A DNA stretch of 64,000 nt from Flavobacterium sp. SUN052. Lineage in GTDB: Bacteria > Bacteroidota > Bacteroidia > Flavobacteriales > Flavobacteriaceae. Made by a program: the position numbers and the translations under genes. Below the pieces are notes generated by a model. That model saw only the letters and a list, made by a program, of their open reading frames with translations, was not told where the DNA came from and did no database searches. The DNA is taken from the NCBI RefSeq assembly GCF_028867935.1, contig NZ_JAPQNS010000009.1, positions 186,001 through 250,000 on the forward strand. The letters run 5' to 3'. This document shows positions 25,601 to 31,675 of this stretch, one piece after another (the stretch's first letter is position 1; each line of letters opens with the position of its first letter).

Positions 25601-26052
25601 AGTTCCAACACGGCATCGGTGTCCATCTCCACTTCAAACGAATAGGGGAGACCCAACTCGTCGGTAAAGGCCATGACCACGCGCTGGGTGAAACTGTCGA
25701 TGGTTGTCACCGAAAAATCGGAGTAGCCGTGCAGAATCGAGCGAAATACCTCAGCGGCTTTTTTCGACACCCGGTCTTTCTCAATCGTGTGCGCGTCGGA
25801 ACCAACGGTCAGCCCGCTCAGCTCGGCTGTCAGTACATCGAGCATGGAGCCCGGTTCCTGTTTGATGATGGCCTGTAGCTGTTCCAAAATGCGGCTTTTC
25901 ATTTCGTTGGCAGCCGCATTGGTGAAGGTAATCGCCAGAATATGCCGGTAATACGACGGTTGCTCGCCCGGTTTAAGGGCGAGCTTTAGGTATTCTTTGG
26001 TCAGGGTATAGGTTTTACCCGACCCGGCGGAGGAACTATAGATGGAGAACAT
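22690..26052 (-). CDS. UvrD/RecB-family (AddA-like) helicase, nuclease motif apparently degenerate
   Basis: 1120 residues. SF1A helicase motifs in order: SSAGSGKTYTL (Walker A, residues about 7-17), AITFTNAAANEMKSRI (Ia), TTIDSFTQ, HHILIDEFQDTSKLQF (II), AVGDGKQAIYRFRGGD (III), DTNWRSAEPIV (IV), SIQTIHKSKGLEYPVVI (V) and NLMYVAFTRPTDRLYV (VI). In AddA/RecB the C-terminus is a PD-(D/E)xK nuclease with a VDFKTG-type core; the matching place here reads GDLVLVQYASVPS, without Asp or Lys, while the following segment (LYHQMGYGTVEGRLVYL) fits the family. So it probably unwinds DNA in double-strand break repair but may not cut. No AddB-like gene is adjacent. It starts 6 bases after the MFS gene. Confidence 0.85.
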   Translation of the reverse strand: MFSIYSSSAGSGKTYTLTKEYLKLALKPGEQPSYYRHILAITFTNAAANEMKSRILEQLQAIIKQEPGSMLDVLTAELSGLTVGSDAHTIEKDRVSKKAAEVFRSILHGYSDFSVTTIDSFTQRVVMAFTDELGLPYSFEVEMDTDAVLELAVDNLIEKAGGDQMEEITDVLKQYYRETAAEGESWNNLPEALRRFGNHLTSDQHYDAVQSVQELTPTAIRSMRDRMMHYAKEVEAEIIAAGASAWETITQAGLSEAEFSFGKAGVAGYIQAIANGDWRKEAGKRVEDAIENDAWYGKKTAQDIKDSIDGISDHLRACLVQIQTIREERLSQVVLFECLTPHLQKLALLKQIRVEFDDLLRKDGRVHISEFNKRILGIVATEPVPFLYERLGTKYHHILIDEFQDTSKLQFANLLPLLDNALAAGHFNLAVGDGKQAIYRFRGGDMDQIVALHRKDLPALQSAHTRMTGDPDSFTAERIGMLAEHLQDEVLDTNWRSAEPIVQFNNQFFEFAARRFESQHGKITEVFDAAKQFHQQPSPKARKVGHVQIDFVRKPDGATDLSEDATDLTGVMLMKTIEHLEQAMADGYQYRDIAILCRKKDQAKALANELNSRGIPLVSADSLSLQYADSVRLVVTLMQVLMRPDQVLLRYEMLYLYSRVVRGLMPDESLTVELREVAESSDTDAIYGYLQSFGHALDPHALRQLNAYELGEKLMYQFGLFDQADDAPFLYRFLDEVLTFSHKQSGHLADFLLYWTNAQKKVSVGEAANTNAVSIQTIHKSKGLEYPVVIIPFANWAVTPMGDLWLDLAPVSSEFFTHQLGTGEKMRLNHAPVRISGKLENLPNGLYQQYQEEMTRSFLENMNLMYVAFTRPTDRLYVIGQHMDWHKKDAQKTVSYWLYEYLNSDEARGTGCGWQADQSSYVLSNCPDSFDHIPRKHYTDEIILDEVVSGHRKQELQLRRQAERVFDVRTFERTRDRDRKLVAALSLIKGPGDVDKTIRQLVSEGLLRRAETDDLRHQLAQIVMHPDLLDVFNPKLRIDTDRSVLSPQRAAGSQLHGAPHRVVHRAPGDLVLVQYASVPSLTDKDAGSLRYFVDLYHQMGYGTVEGRLVYLAERPYVVMV

Positions 26053-26058
26053 AGGAGC

Positions 26059-27297
26059 CTACGAAAGCCTGACCGAAAATAAATCCTTTGACTTCACGTA
26101 CACATACGCCACTACGATCAGCGTAACCGCGCCCCCCAGCATGACGGAGGGCACCGTGCCAAACAACCGGGCTGCTAGCCCTGATTCGAACGCGCCGATT
26201 TCGTTGGATGAACTAACGAAAATACCGTTCACAGCGGCCACTCGTCCCCGCATATGGTCGGGCGGAAAAATCTGGAGCACTGTTTGACGGATAATTACAC
26301 TTACACTATCAAAAGCCCCCGTCAGCGATAACATCGCCAGCGATAGGTAGAAATTTGTTGACAGCGCAAAAATCAGCGTCACCACACCGAAACCAGCCAC
26401 GGCCAGCAGCATGTTGCGCCAGGCATTGTGGGTCGGTGGATTTTTGGTCATATAAAGCATCGTCAACACCGCCCCAACTGACGGTGCTGCCCGTAGAAAA
26501 CCAAGCCCTTCGGCCCCTACTTTAAGAATATCCTCCGCAAAAACAGGTAAAATGGATACGACACCCCCGAATAACACCGAAAACAGATCGAGAGAGATGG
26601 AATAGAAAACGATTTTAGTCTTGAACACGAAGCGAAAGCCTTCCTTCAAACTGTCCCAAAAGCCCAGAGGCATCGCTTCGTGAGACAGTACAGCAGGCTT
26701 ATTTTTAATCAGCGACAGCAGGAGAAAGCAGACCCCGAACAAGCTGATTACTACCAGTAGCGCATTATCTAATCCCAGCCAACTATATAAAAAGCCAGCC
26801 ATACCCGGCCCCAGAATAGCCCCCGCCTGCCAGAATGAACTACTCCAGGTCGACGAGTTGGGATATAATTCGCGGGGCACTAGAAATGGCTTCAGTGATG
26901 AACTGGCAGGTGAGTAAAACCCACGGGCGGTACCAATGAGCATGATAACGCCGTAGATCACTGCCAAGCGTAATGTAAGCGTAAGTCTGGTTTCGAAAAC
27001 AGGTTGAAACGCCAGATATAACACCACCGACCCCAGCATAATGACCAGCAAGCTGATTTGTAGAATGCGTTTTTTGTCGCGCCGGTCGGCCAGATGGCCC
27101 CCAAAAAGTGACACTAAAATAAACGGAATGGCCTCTGCCAGTCCTACCAGACCAAGAGCCAGCGGGTCATGGGTAATCTTGTAGAGCTCGTAACCCAGCA
27201 ACACTTCCTGAATGAGCAGGGTAGCCGTAATCAGGAAACTATTTAGTACGTAATAACGAAAATCAGGAATGCGTAACGACGCGTAGGTATCAGCCAT
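26059..27297 (-). CDS. MFS transporter
   Basis: 412 residues with twelve hydrophobic segments. The loop between helices 2 and 3 carries the MFS motif A variant FGGHLADRRDKKRIL (residues about 64-78). RGFYSPASSSLKPFLVPREL and GAILGPGMAGFLYSWLG resemble the enterobactin-exporter/DHA3-like group of inner-membrane drug or siderophore exporters. The substrate cannot be deduced. It is immediately followed by the helicase gene on the same strand (6-base gap), an arrangement that suggests cotranscription without an obvious functional link. Confidence 0.87.
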   Translation of the reverse strand: MADTYASLRIPDFRYYVLNSFLITATLLIQEVLLGYELYKITHDPLALGLVGLAEAIPFILVSLFGGHLADRRDKKRILQISLLVIMLGSVVLYLAFQPVFETRLTLTLRLAVIYGVIMLIGTARGFYSPASSSLKPFLVPRELYPNSSTWSSSFWQAGAILGPGMAGFLYSWLGLDNALLVVISLFGVCFLLLSLIKNKPAVLSHEAMPLGFWDSLKEGFRFVFKTKIVFYSISLDLFSVLFGGVVSILPVFAEDILKVGAEGLGFLRAAPSVGAVLTMLYMTKNPPTHNAWRNMLLAVAGFGVVTLIFALSTNFYLSLAMLSLTGAFDSVSVIIRQTVLQIFPPDHMRGRVAAVNGIFVSSSNEIGAFESGLAARLFGTVPSVMLGGAVTLIVVAYVYVKSKDLFSVRLS

Positions 27298-27310
27298 TAA
27301 GGGATATTTG

Positions 27311-27372
27311 ATGTTGGATCGCGGATTTCGGATGCTGGAAAGTCCAATGTCCAGCGTCTATCATCCGATGTC
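27311..27372. repeat. imperfect inverted repeat between MFS and trpF-like genes
   Basis: GCTGGA (27334-27339) pairs with TCCAGC (27350-27355), with outer pairing of GGAT (27330-27333) and ATCC (27363-27366). The left side repeats the word GGAT(CG/TT). It lies between divergent genes, so it is not a terminator. Word content resembles the repeat at 56919. Confidence 0.5.
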
Positions 27373-27406
27373 CTTTTACGAATTAACTGCTTTTTGGGTT
27401 ATTTTG

Positions 27407-27422
27407 CTCCAAAATTTATTGG
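27407..27422 (+). promoter_or_regulatory. short leader hairpin before the trpF-like gene
   Basis: TCCAA (27407-27411) pairs with TTGGA (27418-27422), 7 bases before the ATG at 27430, just after a TATTTTG sequence that could be a -7 box. Short and AT-rich, so weak evidence. Confidence 0.25.
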
Positions 27423-27429
27423 AATCCTG

Positions 27430-28083
27430 ATGAGAACCCGCGTTAAAGTATGCTGTATCAGTAGTCTGGAAGAGGCTCAAATGGCTATTCAGGCTGGGGC
27501 TGATGCCATTGGTTTAGTTGGCCCGATGCCCAGTGGACCTGGTGTTGTTGATGATGCGGTAGCGGCTGCAGTTGTGCGTGTTACGCCACCGCCGGTAGCC
27601 ACGTTTATGCTGACCAGCGAAACAACAGCCGAAGGAATTATTGCTCACCAGAAACGTGTGGGAGCGAATACGATTCAGTTGGTTGATGCGGTACCAGCGG
27701 GAACGTATGCACGCTTGCGGGAGGCTATCCCTGCCATAAAGCTGGTGCAGGTAATTCACGTAGTAGGGGAGGAGAGCCTGATCGAAGCGCTCGCTGCTAT
27801 TGCTGAAGGTGCTGATACACTTCTACTCGATTCAGGGAACCCATCTTTGGCCGTGAAGGAATTAGGAGGTACCGGACGGGTGCACAACTGGCTCGTGAGT
27901 CAGCAGATTGTGGAGCAATCTACTGTGCCAGTATTTCTGGCCGGTGGTCTCAAACCCGACAATGCCCGTGAAGCCATTAAATTGGTTCAGCCTTTTGGCC
28001 TGGATATTTGTAGTGGTGTGCGTACTAACGGACAGTTGGATGCCGTGAAGTTGCGGGCGTTTTTCGAGGTAGTACGGGGATAA
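27430..28083 (+). CDS. phosphoribosylanthranilate isomerase (TrpF) family protein
   Basis: 218 residues of the TrpF (beta/alpha)8 family, which isomerises phosphoribosylanthranilate in tryptophan synthesis. The N-terminus RVKVCCISSLEEAQMAIQAG matches the TrpF start, with the general-base Cys kept but the following Gly (KxCG) replaced by Cys. LLLDSG holds the general-acid Asp; GGTGRVHNW, FLAGGLKPDNAREAI and DICSGVRTNG are the phosphate-binding strands, the last altered from the usual SGVE. No other trp gene is near. It may be a true TrpF in a scattered pathway or a paralogue. The ATG at 27430 is chosen over an upstream TTG. Confidence 0.8.
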   Translation: MRTRVKVCCISSLEEAQMAIQAGADAIGLVGPMPSGPGVVDDAVAAAVVRVTPPPVATFMLTSETTAEGIIAHQKRVGANTIQLVDAVPAGTYARLREAIPAIKLVQVIHVVGEESLIEALAAIAEGADTLLLDSGNPSLAVKELGGTGRVHNWLVSQQIVEQSTVPVFLAGGLKPDNAREAIKLVQPFGLDICSGVRTNGQLDAVKLRAFFEVVRG

Positions 28084-28087
28084 ACAT

Positions 28088-28792
28088 TTACCGTCCCTTC
28101 ATCCAGTTGCCCTTTTCTGGTTGAGGGCGGATAAAATAAACATCGAGCATGGCGTAGGGGCGAGCCATGTATTCGCGGATAAGGGTGCGGAGTGAGTAGC
28201 CATCCGGTACGTCCTGTGCGGCAAAGGCAACCGCTTCTATACCCTCGTGATTGCCAATGTAGAGTGCACGGGCATTATGAAAATTCTGGGAGACAATCGT
28301 AATCTTGTCCTGATTGAACACTTCCTTGCAGCGCACCACCGAGTCGAACGTGCGAAAACCGGCATAATCCAGCGTCATTACATCCTGCGGAATGCCCAGT
28401 TTAAGCAGTGCCTTTTGCATGTCCATCGGCTCGTTGTAATACTCCGAGTCGTTGTTACCGCTGAGGATAATGTACTTGATTTTACCCTCTTTCCAAAGCC
28501 GCGCCGTGGCTTCCATCCGGTACCGGAAAAACAGGTTTTCTTTTCCGCTCCGAACAAACTTGCTGGTGCCAAGCACCAGGGCTACATCATTGGAAGGCAG
28601 TTGCCGAATGTTAAAAAAGATTTGATCCCGGGTGCTTTTAACCACCCACCAGTTACAGAGCAATGCAACTACCACACCACCAAAGCCGAGGGCTATTACG
28701 CCTTTGGCAATGCGTTTCAATACCAGTACTGACGATAATCGTCTAGTCTGGATATTGTCGGTGCGGTCAGTTGTATACACCCTCGTATTCAT
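28088..28792 (-). CDS. SanA/YdcF family (DUF218) membrane-anchored protein
   Basis: 234 residues. One N-terminal membrane helix (about 30-50) is followed by a periplasmic DUF218 domain: DVALVLGTSKFVRSGKENLF, IKYIILSGNNDSEYYNEP, VMTLDYAGFRTFDSVVRCKE and ITIVSQNFHNARALYIG. This is the SanA-like subgroup, linked in enterobacteria to envelope barrier function and vancomycin exclusion at high temperature; the reaction is unknown. It follows the topoisomerase gene after 3 bases on the same strand. Confidence 0.87.
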   Translation of the reverse strand: MNTRVYTTDRTDNIQTRRLSSVLVLKRIAKGVIALGFGGVVVALLCNWWVVKSTRDQIFFNIRQLPSNDVALVLGTSKFVRSGKENLFFRYRMEATARLWKEGKIKYIILSGNNDSEYYNEPMDMQKALLKLGIPQDVMTLDYAGFRTFDSVVRCKEVFNQDKITIVSQNFHNARALYIGNHEGIEAVAFAAQDVPDGYSLRTLIREYMARPYAMLDVYFIRPQPEKGNWMKGR

Positions 28793-28795
28793 TGC

Positions 28796-31465
28796 TTAAA
28801 AAAGTCCTAGTTGAGCCTCCACGGGCGCTGCCGGTGTTTCTATCGCTTCGGGTTTGTGTGGTTTGTCTATAATTACTTTTTCAGCACTGTTAGCTACTGT
28901 GTTTGGTTGCTTGGGAGCCAGCAGTTTCACATCCTTAACCCGCACAAACGGAAGCTTGTTGCCCAGCGCTTTCCAGCCACGAATGTCGATAAAGCCAGCT
29001 GGTTCCAAAACCATTTTCTCAATCGGTGCTTTGTCTTTCACCTGATGCGCAATCTCGATTCGGGGGTGCTGATCAGCGGTAACGGCCAACAGTTTCGAAC
29101 CTTTTGTCTCGCCGATAAAACTGAATTTCTTATCGATTGATGTCGTCTCGATTTTAAACCGTTTTACATACCACAGTTTCTGATTTGCTTCAAAATACAC
29201 CGCCGATAAAACCATTTCAGGATCGAATTTACTCAATATGGCAATGTCATTTGGCTCAAATCGATTCGTCAGATCAAAGCTAGTTAATTCATACTCACCG
29301 TTTTTATAAGCAACAAAAACCAGGTCTTTTGCATCAAAATTTCCTAAGAACCGGCCCCGTTCGTCACGGTTCAGGCGACCGAGGTGATCGTCGTACCAGA
29401 TGTCGACTCCACCCAATGTTGATGTGCCGGCCGTTTTCTGTGTAATCTTCCGTACGGGATATTTGGTCAGAATGTTGCCTTGCGCCGACCGATTTTTTAC
29501 GTTGATGCTCGCAAAGTCAAAATCAAACTGTTTCACCTTCGCCGAACTCTGCGCCGTGAGGTTTATGGTGACCACCTCAGCCTCGCCGTTATCGTTGGCT
29601 GTAAAGTACGTCACCTTCGATTTTGGATTGCCCAGCGTCAAGTCATATTCACGGTCGCGGGTGACGCCGGTCACTGAGAACCGTTTGGCCATCGAAATGC
29701 CCGACTTGGCATCCAGATAAATCAGATTGTAGACTTTCCGCTCGTCATTCTTCTTGAATACGGAACAGTAAATAATGTCTTTCCCGACAAATACTTTATC
29801 CTGTACTTTGGTCACCAGGCATTTGCCGTCGCGACGGAATACAATTACATCGTCGATGTCGGAGCAATCGCTCACAAACTCGTCTTTCTTGAGACTGTAA
29901 CCCACAAAACCACCCTCGCGATCAACGTATAGTTTTTGGTTGGCCGCTGCCACCACATTGGCCGAAATGGTGTTGAACGCCCGAATTTCTGTCATGCGCT
30001 CGCGTCCTTTGCCGTACTTCTTCTGAAGGTCTTTGTAGTAGGCAATGGCGTAGTTGGTCAGGTTGGCGAGGTTGTGTTCGGTTTCTGCCAGTTCCTGCTC
30101 CAGCTTACGCATCAGCTCGTCTGCCTTGAACGTATCGTACTTCGAAATACGCTTGATCTTAATCTCTGTCAGGCGCAGAATATCATCTTCTGTGATTTCC
30201 CGGTAAAACTCTTTGCGGAACTTGTACAGTGCCTTGTCAATCGTGCTGATTACCGCTTCGAACGTTTCACATTCCTCAATTTTGCGGTAGATGCGGTTCT
30301 CAATGAATATCTTTTCGAGCGAGCTGTACAGCAGCTTTTCGCGTAATTCCTGACGGCGGATTTCCAGTTCGCGCTGCAACAGATTCACCGTTTGGTGCGT
30401 GTTGATGCGCAGAATATCCGACACGCTCACAAAATGCGGCTTGTCTTTGATGATGACGCAGGCATTCGGCGAAATGGACACCTCGCAGTCCGTAAAGGCA
30501 TACAGCGCGTCGATGGTCACGTCGGGAGAAACGCCCGGTTGCAGGTGAACCAGTACTTCAACGTCTTTGGCTGTATTATCGACAACAGCCGCCACGTTCT
30601 TGGCGGGCGACTTGATCCTGATCTTGCCTACTTCTGCCGCTTTTACGATAGAGTCGATCAGGGTGGACGTTGTCACACCAAACGGCACATCGCGGATAGC
30701 CAGCGTCTTTTTATCAACTTCCTCAATGCGGGCCCGTACCCGCACTTTTCCGCCCCGATGCCCATCGTTGTAATTGCTTACATCGATTTGGCCACCGGTC
30801 ATGAAATCGGGAAAAATCTGGAAGGGTTTATCCTTCAGAATCTGAATCGAGGCTTCAATTAGCTCGTTGAAGTTGTGAGGAAGGACTTTGGTGGATAGAC
30901 CTACCGCGATTCCTTCAACTCCCAGTGCCAGCAACAACGGAAACTTAACAGGCAAGGTAACGGGTTCGCGTTTGCGACCGTCGTACGACAATTGCCACTC
31001 AGTAGTCTGATTGTTGAAAACGACATCCTGCCCAAACTTCGACAGGCGGACTTCGATATAGCGGGGGGCAGCAGCACCATCGCCGGTACGAACATCACCC
31101 CAACTACCTTGCGTATCGAACAAAAGTTCTTTTTGGCCAATGTTGACCAGGGCATCACCAATCGATGCATCCCCGTGCGGGTGATATTGCATCGTTTGCC
31201 CAATTACGTTGGCTACTTTGTTGAAGCGGCCATCGTCCATTTCTTTCAGCGCGTGCAGAATACGGCGCTGAACAGGTTTTAGACCATCCTCAACGGCAGG
31301 AACGGCCCGTTCAAGAATTACGTAAGAAGCATACTCCAGAAACCAGTTCTCGTAGAGGCCGGCCACCACTGTCTGGGTATGTAGCGTCTCCTCCTGGGGT
31401 TCATCCGTGTTTGTTGTTGTTGTACGTTCGTCAGTTGGCTCCTGATGTTCGTGTTCGTTCACCAT
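28796..31465 (-). CDS. parC: type IIA DNA topoisomerase subunit A, ParC-like
   Basis: 889 residues. SYVILERAVPAVEDGLKPVQ starts the GyrA/ParC breakage-reunion core; QYHPHGDASIGDAL is the quinolone-pocket helix region and AAAPRYIEVR contains the DNA-linking Tyr136 with Arg135. A tower and coiled-coil follow (about 350-500), then a C-terminal region of beta-pinwheel-like repeats. The GyrA box (QRRGGRG-type) is not seen and the N-terminal sequence is that of the Bacteroidetes ParC form, so topoisomerase IV is more likely than gyrase. A polar N-terminal tail of about 30 residues precedes the core. The ParE partner is outside the window. sanA-like gene follows. Confidence 0.88.
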   Translation of the reverse strand: MVNEHEHQEPTDERTTTTNTDEPQEETLHTQTVVAGLYENWFLEYASYVILERAVPAVEDGLKPVQRRILHALKEMDDGRFNKVANVIGQTMQYHPHGDASIGDALVNIGQKELLFDTQGSWGDVRTGDGAAAPRYIEVRLSKFGQDVVFNNQTTEWQLSYDGRKREPVTLPVKFPLLLALGVEGIAVGLSTKVLPHNFNELIEASIQILKDKPFQIFPDFMTGGQIDVSNYNDGHRGGKVRVRARIEEVDKKTLAIRDVPFGVTTSTLIDSIVKAAEVGKIRIKSPAKNVAAVVDNTAKDVEVLVHLQPGVSPDVTIDALYAFTDCEVSISPNACVIIKDKPHFVSVSDILRINTHQTVNLLQRELEIRRQELREKLLYSSLEKIFIENRIYRKIEECETFEAVISTIDKALYKFRKEFYREITEDDILRLTEIKIKRISKYDTFKADELMRKLEQELAETEHNLANLTNYAIAYYKDLQKKYGKGRERMTEIRAFNTISANVVAAANQKLYVDREGGFVGYSLKKDEFVSDCSDIDDVIVFRRDGKCLVTKVQDKVFVGKDIIYCSVFKKNDERKVYNLIYLDAKSGISMAKRFSVTGVTRDREYDLTLGNPKSKVTYFTANDNGEAEVVTINLTAQSSAKVKQFDFDFASINVKNRSAQGNILTKYPVRKITQKTAGTSTLGGVDIWYDDHLGRLNRDERGRFLGNFDAKDLVFVAYKNGEYELTSFDLTNRFEPNDIAILSKFDPEMVLSAVYFEANQKLWYVKRFKIETTSIDKKFSFIGETKGSKLLAVTADQHPRIEIAHQVKDKAPIEKMVLEPAGFIDIRGWKALGNKLPFVRVKDVKLLAPKQPNTVANSAEKVIIDKPHKPEAIETPAAPVEAQLGLF

Positions 31466-31606
31466 GAATAGGTACGGAAATAAGTAACGTTAAAAGATCG
31501 GTGGAAGCGGGTAGTGATACCTACCTACGGCCCTTTAAAGATACAAAATAATTCTGTGAAAACCGCGTTTAAAGGGGATTTTGAGGGAATAGGGCACTAT
31601 AGTAAA

Positions 31607-31657
31607 AAGTAAGGAGGACTGATGTGCCATTTATTGGCGCATCAGTCCTCCTTACTT
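31607..31657 (-). terminator. strong rho-independent terminator of the T9SS protein gene
   Basis: A perfect 18-base stem (31607-31624 with 31640-31657), and the loop itself has a GCC/GGC pair. On the minus strand the stem ends in a short T run. It lies 18 bases after the stop of the gene ending at 31676. Confidence 0.85.
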
Positions 31658-31675
31658 CCATCTTACGTTCTCTGC

